This document shows positions 36,043 to 45,262 of a stretch of DNA of 64,000 bases, one piece after another. The notes beneath the pieces were generated by a model that had not been told where the DNA came from, ran no database searches, and saw only the letters and a program-made list of their open reading frames with translations. This DNA comes from Dactylosporangium sp. AC04546 (GTDB taxonomy: Bacteria; Actinomycetota; Actinomycetes; Mycobacteriales; Micromonosporaceae). Location: contig NZ_JAHYSG010000043.1 in the NCBI RefSeq assembly GCF_022095675.1, positions 1 to 64,000 of the forward strand. The letters are read 5' to 3'. A program made the position numbers and the translations under genes. Every line of letters starts with the position of its first letter. Position 1 is the stretch's first letter.

Positions 36043-36966
36043 ATGGTCCGGATCGAGCAGGGGGTGCCGGCCGGACTGTCCGGCGAGGGGCGGCGGTGGC
36101 TCGACGGGCAGGCGCGGCGGCTGGCCGCGCTGCGGGCCGCCCTGCCGGCCGGGCTCAGCCTCGACCTCACGCCGGAGTCGCTCGTGCTCCTCGAGCCGCT
36201 CGTCGTGCGCAAGCTCGGCGGCGGTCGTGAGCGGGAGTTCCGCGACGGCGTGATCGGATACGCCGGGGAGGTCCTGCTGCGCGTCGGGGGCGGGTGGTGG
36301 GGGTACGACATGCGGCCCGTCGTCGAGTTCGACCCGGCGCTGCGGCTCGACCCCGTCGCGCCCGGCGACCTCGTCGAACTGGCCGTGCGGCGCCGGGACG
36401 GGGCCGTCTTCGAAGAGACCATCAGCGAGATCGCCGCCGTGGTCGAGCGGCTCCGGGCCTTCAACCGCGGCTGGGAGCCGACCCGCCTGGCCACCCCCGC
36501 GGACGAGATCGGCGCAGCGGACGCCGCCGGGGACCTCGCGGAGGACATCGCCGACGACCTCGCGTGGTGGCTGCGGCGGCAGGAGGTGGCGTTCCAGGAG
36601 TGGGTGGCCGGGCTGGGTGGCGGGGCGCGGGTGTGGGACCGTTCGCCGCGGTCCGTCGAGACGCTGGAGCGGATCCTGCTGGGCCAGCTGCCGGCCGGCA
36701 GCGTGCGGGCCGCCGACGACGGCAACCCGGTGGTGCAGGCCGCCGCGTGGTACGTCGGGGAGGCCATGATCCGCAACGGCGGCGGGCGGTGGGCGTTCAC
36801 GCCCGGGGTGCCGCGGGCGGACGACCTCGTCACCGGGCGGCCGTACGTGGCGCCGGCGGCGGCGGGCAAGAGCGTCGCCGTCCCGGGAGTCATCGTCGCG
36901 AATCTGCTCATCCGGCAGGAGGCGGGTTATCTCGTCGCGCGGTTCCGGCGGTACCTGGACCAGTGA
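36043..36966 (+). CDS. Hypothetical protein with internal duplication
   Basis: I do not recognise this 307-residue protein. Two halves share a pattern: GYAGEVLLRVGGGWWGYD (72-89) and WYVGEAMIRNGGGRWAF (236-252), each preceded by a short helix ending in Leu-rich sequence. This Y-x-G-E-x-x-x-R-x-G-G-x-W signature looks like a fold repeated in tandem. TAAGGT 6 nt before ATG 36043 points to a separate, leaderless promoter. No signal peptide. Confidence 0.65.
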   Translation: MVRIEQGVPAGLSGEGRRWLDGQARRLAALRAALPAGLSLDLTPESLVLLEPLVVRKLGGGREREFRDGVIGYAGEVLLRVGGGWWGYDMRPVVEFDPALRLDPVAPGDLVELAVRRRDGAVFEETISEIAAVVERLRAFNRGWEPTRLATPADEIGAADAAGDLAEDIADDLAWWLRRQEVAFQEWVAGLGGGARVWDRSPRSVETLERILLGQLPAGSVRAADDGNPVVQAAAWYVGEAMIRNGGGRWAFTPGVPRADDLVTGRPYVAPAAAGKSVAVPGVIVANLLIRQEAGYLVARFRRYLDQ

Positions 36967-37018
36967 CCCCCGCGGCACGGGCGCCGGGAGGGGTGTTCTA
37001 GGCTCAGGTCGGTTCGGT

Positions 37019-37048
37019 GAGCGTGCTGGAGTCCGACCCATCACGCTC
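37019..37048. terminator. Weak hairpin between convergent genes
   Basis: GAGCGTG (37019-37025) pairs with CACGCTC (37042-37048) across a 16-nt loop. It lies between the duplicated hypothetical protein and the ArsR gene. The stem is short, so a terminator role is uncertain. Confidence 0.35.
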
Positions 37049-37054
37049 CCACCA

Positions 37055-37372
37055 TCAACTCCCTGTCCCGTCCTCCAGGTCTTCGAGGACGGTCTCGAGC
37101 CGGTCCAGGTGGCGTGCCCACAGGCGGCGGTATGGGGCGAGCCACGCGTCGATCTCCGCGAGCGGCTCCGGGCGCAGTTCGTAGTAGCGGCGCTGCGCGT
37201 CCTGCCGCACGGCGACCAGCCCGGCCTCCCGCAGCACCCGCAGGTGCTTCGAGGTGCCGGGCTGGGTCAGGCCGAGCCGCTCGGTGAGCGTGCCGACGGG
37301 CTGCGGCCCGTCCAGCAGCGCGTCGAGGATGCGGCGGCGGGTGGGCTCGGCGAGCACGTCGAACGGAGGCAC
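37055..37372 (-). CDS. ArsR-family regulator (SdpR-like)
   Basis: The 105-residue protein starts VPPFDVLAEPTRRRILDALLDGPQ. It has the recognition helix LTQPGTSKHLRVLREAGL and an Arg-rich wing (VRQDAQRRYYELRP). A C-terminal helix typical of autorepressors of the SdpR type ends it. No metal ligands. I use GTG 37372, just after the helicase stop at 37383; ATG 37402 would overlap the helicase by 20 bp. It lies downstream of the helicase gene on the same strand. Confidence 0.82.
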   Translation of the reverse strand: MPPFDVLAEPTRRRILDALLDGPQPVGTLTERLGLTQPGTSKHLRVLREAGLVAVRQDAQRRYYELRPEPLAEIDAWLAPYRRLWARHLDRLETVLEDLEDGTGS

Positions 37373-37382
37373 GCCACCAACG

Positions 37383-39731
37383 CTATATGCCCACCACGGC
37401 ATACAGCGAGTCGGGCAGGGTGCCCGGGTGCAGGATGCCGAGCCGCTGGGTGGCCCGGGTGAGCGCGACGTAGAGGTCGTTCGCGCCGCGCGGTGACTCG
37501 TCGACGAGCCGCTGCGGGTCCACGACGATCACGCCGTCGAACTCCAGGCCCTTGGCCTGCTTGACGGTGAGCACCACGACCCGCGACGACAGCTCCGGCT
37601 CGTCGCCGACGGCCGCGTCCGGCACCGCCTTCAGCACGGCCGGCGCCAGCTCGGAGAACAGCCCGGTGGGCAGGATCACGCCCAGCCGGCCCTCCCCGGC
37701 CGCCTCCGCCTCGACCTCGACGGCCTCGGTCAGTGCCTCGGCCAGCCGGGCCGGCGGCACGCCGCGCACCCACGGGTCGATGCCGGACTCGCGCACCGAC
37801 CGGGGCGGCTCCAGCGCCGGGTCGATGCCGGCGAGCACTCCCGCGGCGACCGCCATGATCTCGGCCGGGGTGCGGTAGTTGACGGTGAGCTCCCGCAGCC
37901 GCCAGCGGTCGCCGACGTACGGCTTCAGGGCGTCGTCCCACGACGCGGCCCCGCCGAGGTCGCCCGTCTGGGCGACGTCGCCGACGACGGTCATCGAGCG
38001 GCTCGGGCAGCGGCGCATGAGCAGCCGCCACGCCATCGCCGACAGCTCCTGCGCCTCGTCGACGATCACGTGGCCGAACGCCCACTTGCGGTCGGCGGCG
38101 GCCCGCTCGGCCGGCGTGAGCTTCTCCTCCTCGTCGTGCCGCTCGGCGAGCCGGTCGGCCTCCAGCAGGTCGGTGACGGACAGCAGCTCCGGGTCGTCCT
38201 CGTCCTCGACGTCGATGGACCGGGACCCGAACGCGATCTCCAGGGCGCCCTCGGCGTAGGCGATCTGCTGCTTGCGGCGGCGCTCGGCGAGGATCTCGCG
38301 GACCGTCTCGTCCTCGCCGAGCAGCTCGGCGGCCTCGTCCAGCAGCGGCACGTCGGCCGGGGTCCAGCCCTCCTTGGTCTCTCTCGCGCTGCGCTTGAGC
38401 AGCGGCGAGGCGCCCGCCGCGGCCAGGCGCTGGTCGGAGGCGAACAGGCCGGCGACGAGCTGCTGCGGGGTGAGGATCGGCCACAGCCAGTCGAGGGCGC
38501 CGAGGACCTCGGCCTCGCCGCGCAGCTCCCGGCGGATCTCGGCCAGGTCGGCCTCGTCGAGCAGCTGCGGGTCGCCGGGCGCGTCGTCGCCGCCGAGCGG
38601 GTCGTCGGCGTACGGGTCGATGCCGATGGAGTCGGCGACGACCAGCGACAACGCGTGGATGATCTCGGTGTCGAAGGTCGGGCGGGCCAGATTGTGCAGC
38701 TTGCCGGAGCGGCGGGCCCGCTCGCCGGCGTCCTCGATCACCGCCGGCTCGAGCAGCACCGCGGCGCCGTCGAGCATGTCCAGGTGCAGGGTGAGCGGCT
38801 CGTCGGGGACCCGCTGCCGGTCGCGGACGGCGGCGGCGAGCACCTCGACCATCTCGGCCCGGCCCTTGATCGCGGCGATCTCGGCCGGCTCGTCGCGGTG
38901 GGCGACAACGCCGGGGAAGAGGTCACCCATGGTGCCCAGCAGCACGCCGGTCTCCGCGAGGGAGGGCAGGACCTGGGAGATGTACCGCAGGAACGTCGTG
39001 TTGGGCCCGACGATCAGCACGACCCGCGAGGAGAGCATCTGGCGGTGGGTGTACAGCAGGTACGCCGCACGGTGCAGCGCCACCGCGGTCTTGCCGGTGC
39101 CCGGGCCGCCCTGCACGACGAGGGCCCCGCCCAGGTCGGCGCGGATGACGTGATCCTGCTCGGCCTGAATGGTCTCGACGATGTCCCGCATCCGGCCGGT
39201 ACGGCTGGCGTTGAGCGCGGACAGCAGCGCTGCCTCGCCGGTGACGCCGTCGTGGACGCCGCGGCCGGTGCCGTGCGCCTCGCTGAGGTCGAGAACCTCG
39301 TCGTCGAGGCCGGTGACGGCGCGGCCTTCGGTGCGGATGTGGCGGCGCCGCCGCACCCCGTCGGGTGCGGCGGCGGTCGCAAGGTAGAACGGCCGGCTGG
39401 CGGGCGCCCGCCAGTCGATGAGCAGCGGCTCGTAGTCGTTGTCCTCGTCGAAGATGCCGATGCGGCCGATGTAGCGCCGCTCGCCCTCGCCGAAGTCGAG
39501 CCGGCCGAAGCACAGCCCGTTCTCCACCGCGCCGTACTGGGCGATGCGGTCGCTGTACAGGGCGGTCGCGGAGTCGCGGTGGGACCGGTCGGCCGGGGTG
39601 CCTCCGGTCTGCAGCAGCGCCTTCTGCAGCTGCGCGGAGGCCTCCTCCCGGAGCGCGTCGAGGTGCGTGTAGAGCGTCGTGAGATGCCCCTGCTCCTCGG
39701 CGATGTCGGCTGTGTCGGATGAGTTTGACAA
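37383..39731 (-). CDS. HelD/HelR-type RNA polymerase-recycling helicase
   Basis: The 782-residue protein is a superfamily 1 ATPase of the HelD class. It has an N-terminal coiled-coil arm (residues 8-45), Walker A GGPGTGKT (208-215), a large insertion, the DEAQ motif (VIVDEAQELSAMAW), the motif III region VVGDVAQTGD, LTVNYRTPAEI and a C-terminal VKQAKGLEFDGVI. HelD proteins release stalled RNA polymerase; the actinobacterial HelR branch also confers rifamycin tolerance. It starts at TTG 39731, preceded by GGAGACGGA. No obvious rifamycin-associated element lies upstream. Confidence 0.85.
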   Translation of the reverse strand: MSNSSDTADIAEEQGHLTTLYTHLDALREEASAQLQKALLQTGGTPADRSHRDSATALYSDRIAQYGAVENGLCFGRLDFGEGERRYIGRIGIFDEDNDYEPLLIDWRAPASRPFYLATAAAPDGVRRRRHIRTEGRAVTGLDDEVLDLSEAHGTGRGVHDGVTGEAALLSALNASRTGRMRDIVETIQAEQDHVIRADLGGALVVQGGPGTGKTAVALHRAAYLLYTHRQMLSSRVVLIVGPNTTFLRYISQVLPSLAETGVLLGTMGDLFPGVVAHRDEPAEIAAIKGRAEMVEVLAAAVRDRQRVPDEPLTLHLDMLDGAAVLLEPAVIEDAGERARRSGKLHNLARPTFDTEIIHALSLVVADSIGIDPYADDPLGGDDAPGDPQLLDEADLAEIRRELRGEAEVLGALDWLWPILTPQQLVAGLFASDQRLAAAGASPLLKRSARETKEGWTPADVPLLDEAAELLGEDETVREILAERRRKQQIAYAEGALEIAFGSRSIDVEDEDDPELLSVTDLLEADRLAERHDEEEKLTPAERAAADRKWAFGHVIVDEAQELSAMAWRLLMRRCPSRSMTVVGDVAQTGDLGGAASWDDALKPYVGDRWRLRELTVNYRTPAEIMAVAAGVLAGIDPALEPPRSVRESGIDPWVRGVPPARLAEALTEAVEVEAEAAGEGRLGVILPTGLFSELAPAVLKAVPDAAVGDEPELSSRVVVLTVKQAKGLEFDGVIVVDPQRLVDESPRGANDLYVALTRATQRLGILHPGTLPDSLYAVVGI

Positions 39732-39764
39732 TCCGTCTCCAGTCGGCTAACATCTTCAACATTC

Positions 39765-39787
39765 AGGCGCCGTTGACGGCGCCTTTT
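39765..39787 (+). terminator. Hairpin with T-tract upstream of the helicase
   Basis: AGGCGCCG (39765-39772) and CGGCGCCT (39777-39784) form a perfect 8-bp stem with loop TTGA, followed by TTTT on the plus strand. No plus-strand gene precedes it. On the minus strand it would be a structured leader 33 nt upstream of the helicase TTG, so an attenuator or promoter-insulating role is possible. Confidence 0.55.
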
Positions 39788-39814
39788 CGTTTGTTCAGAA
39801 CGCTCTACGCTACC

Positions 39815-40569
39815 TCATCGTGACAGCCTCCGGTACTGCCGGATCGACAGCGGGAAGAACACCGCCACGAGGACGAGGGGCCACGCGACAGCCTTCCAGA
39901 TCTGCCCCTCCCCCGGGTTGCCGAACAGCGCCCGGGTGGCGTCGGCCGTCGCCGAGAGCGGGTTCCAGGCGCTGAGCGCCCCCAGCCACGACGGCATGTC
40001 GGCGGGTGAGGCGAGCGCGCTGGAGAGGAACGCGATCGGCCACACCAGGATCTGCACCGCCATGAGCAGGTTGGGGTTGCGGCTGAGCAGCCCGAGGTAC
40101 ACCCCGATCCACAGCACCGCGAAGCGCAGCAGGAGCAGCAGGCCGACCGCGGCCAGGGCGCCGGCCAGGCCGTTGTGCCAGCGCCAGCCGACGGCGAGCC
40201 CGCAGCCGACCATCACCAGCAGACCGAGTGCCGAGGTGATCAGGTCGGCGAGGTTGCGGCCGAGGACCTGCCCGGCCGGGGACATCGGCAGCGACCGGAA
40301 CCGGTCGGTCACCCCGCGGTTGAGGTCGGTGGCGATGGCCTGGAACGTCGACTCGACGCCGAACATCATGGTCATCGCGAACATGCCGGGCAGCAGGTAC
40401 TCCCGGTAGTCACCGCCGCCCTCCACGGTCATGCCGCCGCCGAGGACGAACGCGAACATCACCACCAGCAGGACCGGGAACAGCAGGGTGATGATGAGCG
40501 CGGCGGGCTGCCGGGCGAGATGGGCGAGCTCCCGGTGCGTCATGACCCAGCCGTCGTGCAGTGCCCATT

Positions 40570-40573
<4 letters not shown>
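39815..40573 (-). CDS. ABC-2 type permease (DrrB-like)
   Basis: The 252-residue protein has six helices with the ABC-2 signature near the first extracellular loop (YLLPGMFAMTMMFGVEST) and the cytosolic helix TDRFRSLPMSPAGQVLGR. DrrB-type proteins are the membrane half of daunorubicin-like exporters. It overlaps the ATPase gene by 4 bp (ATGA), so they are co-produced. Substrate unknown. Confidence 0.9.
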
Positions 40574-41478
<905 letters not shown>

Positions 41479-41481
41479 GCT

Positions 41482-41492
41482 ATACAGTGTAT
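41482..41492. promoter_or_regulatory. Short palindrome at the DrrAB promoter
   Basis: ATAC (41482-41485) and GTAT (41489-41492) flank AGT immediately upstream of the ATPase start. An AT-rich island in a GC-rich region, it may be a regulator half-site pair or the -10 region itself. Confidence 0.35.
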
Positions 41493-41536
41493 GGAGTTTT
41501 TGCCGATTCGCCGAACGCCGAGGTCAGCGCGTTGCC

Positions 41537-41549
41537 GCAGACGGTCTGC
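41537..41549. promoter_or_regulatory. MarR-site copy 1
   Basis: GCAGAC-G-GTCTGC is a perfect 13-bp palindrome 24 bp upstream of the MarR ATG 41574. It differs at one base from the site upstream of the DHA2 efflux gene (42061-42073). Confidence 0.72.
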
Positions 41550-41573
41550 CAGCGGATTATCTATGCTGGGACG

Positions 41574-42038
41574 ATGGCCGCCACGCTCACGCCCGACCTC
41601 TCGTACCTCCTGGACCACACCAGCCATGTGCTGCGCACCCGCATGGCCGCCGCGCTCGCCGAGATCGGGCTGACCGCGCGCATGCACTGTGTGCTCGTCC
41701 ACGCGCTCGGCGAGGAGCGCACCCAGATCCAGCTCGCCGAGATCGGCGGCATGGACAAGACCACGATGGTGGTCACCGTCGACGCCCTGGAGAAGGCGGG
41801 GCTGGCCGAGCGCCGCCCGTCGAGCACCGACCGGCGGGCCCGGATCATCGCCGTCACCCCGGCGGGCGCCGAGATGGCCGCCCGTAGCCAGCAGATCGCC
41901 GACTCGGTGCACGCCGCGGTCCTCGACGCGCTGCCCGACGACGAGCGGTCGGTGCTGATCAGCGCGCTGACCCGGCTGACGCAGGGGCACCTGGCCACGC
42001 CGGTCGAGGCGCAGGGCGTGCGCAGGGCCCGCCAGTAG
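41574..42038 (+). CDS. MarR-family regulator of the DHA2 efflux gene
   Basis: The 154-residue protein has the MarR fold: LSYLLDHTSHVLRTRMAAAL, the recognition region EIGGMDKTTMVVTVDALEKAG, wing ERRPSSTDRRARIIAVTPAG and a C-terminal dimer helix. I begin at ATG 41574, the first residue of the family region; an upstream ATG at 41487 adds an unrelated stretch. A copy of the 13-bp operator lies before this gene and before the MFS gene 49 bp downstream, so it probably represses both. Confidence 0.87.
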   Translation: MAATLTPDLSYLLDHTSHVLRTRMAAALAEIGLTARMHCVLVHALGEERTQIQLAEIGGMDKTTMVVTVDALEKAGLAERRPSSTDRRARIIAVTPAGAEMAARSQQIADSVHAAVLDALPDDERSVLISALTRLTQGHLATPVEAQGVRRARQ

Positions 42039-42055
42039 TCCTCTACAAGATTGTT

Positions 42056-42078
42056 CCGTAGCAGACGATCTGCTACGG
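42056..42078. promoter_or_regulatory. MarR-site copy 2 in the efflux promoter
   Basis: CCGTAGCAGA (42056-42065) and TCTGCTACGG (42069-42078) are perfect 10-bp arms around CGA. The core GCAGACGATCTGC (42061-42073) matches copy 1 except for one central base. It overlaps TACGGT (42074-42079), the probable -10, so a bound repressor would block RNA polymerase. Confidence 0.8.
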
Positions 42079-42086
42079 TCGGACCC

Positions 42087-43556
42087 ATGCAGAAGAACAA
42101 GTGGCTCGCGCTCGCCGTGATCGCCGCCGGGACGCTCATGGTGATCCTGGACGGCAGCATCGTCACCGTCGCGATGCCCGTCATGCAGGGCGACCTCGGC
42201 TTCACGCCCGAGGGCCTGACCTGGGTCGTCAACGCCTACCTCATCGCGTTCGGCAGCCTGCTGCTGCTCGCCGGCCGCCTCGGCGACCTGCTCGGCCGCA
42301 AGCGGGTCCTGATCGCCGGCACGCTCGTGTTCGTCGCCGCGTCGGTGCTCGCCGGCCTGTCGGTCAACGCCGGGATGCTGGTCGCCGCGCGGTTCCTGCA
42401 GGGCGTCGGCGGCGCCATGTTCAGCGCGGTCAGCCTCGGCATCCTCATCACCCTGTTCCCCGCGCCGCGCGAACGGGCGACCGCGATCGGCGTCTTCTCG
42501 TTCACCGGCGCGGCCGGCGCGTCGATCGGCCAGGTGCTCGGCGGCGTGCTCACCGACCTGCTGAGCTGGCACTGGATCTTCCTCATCAACGTGCCGATCG
42601 GGCTGGCCACGCTCGCGCTCGCGGTGCCGTACCTGCCCTCGGACCGCGGGCTGGGCCTGCGCGCCGGCGCCGACGTGCTCGGCGGGCTGCTCGTCACCGC
42701 CGGCCTGATGGCCGCCATCTACGCCGTCGTCGAGCCTTCGTACCGCCCGCTCACCGCCGGCGCGGCGGCCGTGCTGCTGGGCGGGTTCGTCGCGCGGCAG
42801 GCCACCGCCCGCACGCCGCTCGTGCCGCTGCGGATCTTCCGGTCGCGGCAGGTCTCCGCGGCGAACGGGCTGCAGGTCCTGCTGATCGGCGCGATGTTCT
42901 CGTTCCAGATCCTGATCGCGCTGTACATGCAGCGGGTACTCGGCTACACCGCGCTCCAGACGGGCCTGGCGATGCTGCCGGCGGCGCTCGCGATCGCCGT
43001 CGTGTCGCTCGGCGTGTCGGCCCGGCTCATCGCCCGCCTCGGCGAGAAGGCCGTCCTCATCGCCGGGCTGACCATGCTCGCCGCGGCGCTGGCGTGGCTG
43101 ACCCGGTTGCCCGCCGACGCGCGGTACACCAGCGACCTCCTGCCCGTCATGGTGCTCATCGCGGGTGGCGGCCTGGTCCTGCCGGCGATCACCGGCCTGG
43201 GCATGTCCGGCGCGCGCCCGGACGACGCCGGGCTCGCGTCGGGGCTGTTCAACACGACGCAGCAGCTGGGCATGGCGATCGGCGTCGCGGCCCTGTCGAC
43301 GCTCGCCGCGCACCGCACGGGCACGCTGCTCGCGGCCGGCACGGCGGAGCCGTCGGCATTGACTGCCGGCTATCGCCTGGCATTCACGGTCGGCGCGGTC
43401 CTGCTGGTCGTGTCGATCGCCGGCGCGGCCCTGCTGCTGCGCTCACCGCGACGCGCGGGCGGCACTGATGACGGCGATTCCCAGCAGTACCACGGAGACA
43501 CCACCGACCGTCTCACCGACCGCGTCGACGATCGGCTTGCCCATCACACGCCATGA
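42087..43556 (+). CDS. DHA2-family (EmrB/QacA) drug efflux transporter
   Basis: The 489-residue protein has about fourteen membrane helices with motif D1 LDGSIVTVAMPVMQ in helix 1, motif A GRLGDLLGRKRVL and motif C-like sequence GAAGASIGQVLGG. It exports toxic compounds using the proton gradient. ATG 42087 lies 7 nt after the -10 box. The last 40 codons follow the final helix and overlap the small gene on the other strand. Confidence 0.9.
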   Translation: MQKNKWLALAVIAAGTLMVILDGSIVTVAMPVMQGDLGFTPEGLTWVVNAYLIAFGSLLLLAGRLGDLLGRKRVLIAGTLVFVAASVLAGLSVNAGMLVAARFLQGVGGAMFSAVSLGILITLFPAPRERATAIGVFSFTGAAGASIGQVLGGVLTDLLSWHWIFLINVPIGLATLALAVPYLPSDRGLGLRAGADVLGGLLVTAGLMAAIYAVVEPSYRPLTAGAAAVLLGGFVARQATARTPLVPLRIFRSRQVSAANGLQVLLIGAMFSFQILIALYMQRVLGYTALQTGLAMLPAALAIAVVSLGVSARLIARLGEKAVLIAGLTMLAAALAWLTRLPADARYTSDLLPVMVLIAGGGLVLPAITGLGMSGARPDDAGLASGLFNTTQQLGMAIGVAALSTLAAHRTGTLLAAGTAEPSALTAGYRLAFTVGAVLLVVSIAGAALLLRSPRRAGGTDDGDSQQYHGDTTDRLTDRVDDRLAHHTP

Positions 43557-43616
43557 CACCGTGAACCAGCCTCCGGTGAGCGCGGCGATCCCCACCAGCC
43601 CGAGCCGCTCCCGCAT
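43443..43616 (-). CDS. Two-helix small membrane protein (57 aa)
   Basis: The minus-strand ORF begins MRERLGLVGIAALTGGWFTV at ATG 43616, with an almost perfect Shine-Dalgarno GGGGGGAGGG ahead of it, and ends at TGA 43443-43445. The two hydrophobic stretches (LGLVGIAALTGGWFTV, VGGVSVVLLGIAVISAA) are typical of a small helical hairpin. It overlaps the efflux gene tail by 114 bp in antisense. Function unknown. Confidence 0.7.
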   Translation of the reverse strand: MRERLGLVGIAALTGGWFTVSWRVMGKPIVDAVGETVGGVSVVLLGIAVISAARASR

Positions 43617-43673
43617 GACGCCCTCCCCCCAGGTCGTTGTCCCGAATGTAACTCCGGGGGTGGAAGGGGCGCA

Positions 43674-44525
43674 TCAGGGCATTCGCCGGATGACGTCGTC
43701 CCAGAGCTCCTCGGGCAGGCTGTGCCCCATGCCGGGGTACTCGACGTACTGCGCGCCCGGGATCGCGGCCGCCAGGTCGCGCCCGGCGCGCGGGCGGATC
43801 AGCGGGTCGTCGGCACCATGCACAACCAGCGTCGGGACAGTGATGTCCGACAATGGCGGGAGCTTCAGGGCCCGCCCTGCGGCGAGGTGGCGCTGGGTCG
43901 TCTTCGGGTCGCGGGGGCTGCGGGCGTGGCTGAGCTCGGCGGTCTCGCGCGCCCACCGCTCCGGGAACGGGTACCCCGGCGAGGCGATCGCCCGGTAGAC
44001 GGCGAGGAGGCCGGCCGCGTCCGGCTCCTTCGGCAGCTTGCGGAAGTCCTTGAAGATGCCGAATCGCAGGTACCGCAGGGTGCGCAGCACTCCGGCGTCG
44101 GCCGGCGCGCCCATGCAGCAGACGAGGCTGCGCACCCGGGCCGGATGCAGCAGGGCCATACCCTGGGCGAGCGCGGCGCCCATCGATCCCCCCATGACGT
44201 GGGCGCTGTCCCAGCCATTGGCGTCCATGACGGCCAGGCCATCGGCGATCATGTCTCTGGCGGAATAGACGGGTTTGGTACCGCCGAGCAGGGCGCGCCA
44301 GGGGCTGTCGTCGGTCGGCGAGGTGTAGTGCGTCGAGAGCCCGGTGTCACGGTTGTCGAACCGGGCGACGTGGTAGCCGGCCTCGGCGAGCCGTTCGCAG
44401 AAGCCGTCAGGCCACCAGATCATCTGGAAGTCGAGGCCCATGATGAGCAGCAGCGGCTTCCCCGCGTCACCGAACGTCTCGTAGGCGATGCTGGCGTCGC
44501 CGTTGGCGGCGTACCTGACGGTCAT
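43674..44525 (-). CDS. Alpha/beta-hydrolase
   Basis: The 283-residue protein has the fold with oxyanion segment LLIMGLDFQMIWW, nucleophile elbow VMGGSMGAALA, an acid in VHGADDPLIRP and His in YPGMGHSLPE. Substrate cannot be assigned; the family includes esterases, lactonases and haloperoxidases. RBS GGGAGGC lies 4 nt before ATG 44525. It is divergent from a TetR gene with two matched operators between them. Confidence 0.88.
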   Translation of the reverse strand: MTVRYAANGDASIAYETFGDAGKPLLLIMGLDFQMIWWPDGFCERLAEAGYHVARFDNRDTGLSTHYTSPTDDSPWRALLGGTKPVYSARDMIADGLAVMDANGWDSAHVMGGSMGAALAQGMALLHPARVRSLVCCMGAPADAGVLRTLRYLRFGIFKDFRKLPKEPDAAGLLAVYRAIASPGYPFPERWARETAELSHARSPRDPKTTQRHLAAGRALKLPPLSDITVPTLVVHGADDPLIRPRAGRDLAAAIPGAQYVEYPGMGHSLPEELWDDVIRRMP

Positions 44526-44545
44526 GGCTGCCTCCCTTTTTTGCA

Positions 44546-44596
44546 ATGCGCTCGCATGGTAAACAGTGTTCGCGGTTTTTGGCAATGCGAGCGCAT
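44546..44596. promoter_or_regulatory. Twin TetR operators, ATGCG-NN-CGCAT
   Basis: ATGCG-CT-CGCAT (44546-44557) and ATGCG-AG-CGCAT (44585-44596), each within GCAATGCGNNCGCATGG, lie 39 bp apart between the hydrolase and TetR starts. Both are perfect in symmetry. The second partly precedes TACCGT (44601-44606), the probable -10 of the TetR gene. Confidence 0.85.
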
Positions 44597-44613
44597 GGCG
44601 TACCGTCGGGTTC

Positions 44614-45207
44614 GTGCCGAAGCAGGTCGACCACGCCGAACGCCGCCGCCTCCTGGCCGAGGCCGTCTTCACGGTCATCGGCACCCGCGGCTACGAGGCG
44701 GTGAGCCTGCGCGACGTGGCCGAGCAGGCGGGCGTGTCGATGGGGGCGGTGCAGCACTACTTCCCGGCGAAGCACGACATGCTGCTGTTCGCCCTGGACC
44801 ACATGCGCCAGCGGGTGGTCGCCCGCCTCCAGTCGGCGCTGGCGGCGCTGCCGGCCCCGACCCGCCGCGACCTGATCCGCGCCGCGACGGCGGCGATGCT
44901 CCCGGTCGACGCCCCGGGCCGCGAGGAGGCGTGCGTGAACATCGCGTTCTTCTCGGCCGCGACGGTGACGCCGGAGTTCGCGGACAAGCTACGGTCGGGG
45001 TACGAGCGGATCCTGACGGTCTCGGTGGCCAACTTCCGCGAGGCCGCCCAGCTCGGCGAGCTGCGCGAGGGCATCGACCCGGACCGCGAGGCCCCGGCGC
45101 TGTACTTCCTGACCCAGGGCCTGGTCGGCCCGATCCTGATCGGCCTGTACACCCCGGACGAGGCGTTGGCCCTCGTCGAGGCCCAACTGGACCGCGTCTT
45201 CCGCTAG
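44614..45207 (+). CDS. TetR-family regulator of the hydrolase divergon
   Basis: The 197-residue protein has the HTH ERRRLLAEAVFTVIGTRGYE, then VAEQAGVSMGAVQHYFPAKHDM and a helical ligand domain. GTG 44614 lies 7 nt after TACCGT. It most likely binds the two ATGCGNNCGCAT sites and regulates itself and the hydrolase. The hydrolase substrate or product may be the inducer. Confidence 0.87.
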   Translation: MPKQVDHAERRRLLAEAVFTVIGTRGYEAVSLRDVAEQAGVSMGAVQHYFPAKHDMLLFALDHMRQRVVARLQSALAALPAPTRRDLIRAATAAMLPVDAPGREEACVNIAFFSAATVTPEFADKLRSGYERILTVSVANFREAAQLGELREGIDPDREAPALYFLTQGLVGPILIGLYTPDEALALVEAQLDRVFR

Positions 45208-45262
45208 GCCCCGCGACGGGCGGGCCGGGCGCAAGGTCGGGGCGAACTGCGGCGTCGTGCGT

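Noticed and set aside
39732..39814. A rifamycin-associated element upstream of the helicase
   Set aside because: The only symmetry is the GGCGCC hairpin with T-tract, which does not match the known element as I recall it.
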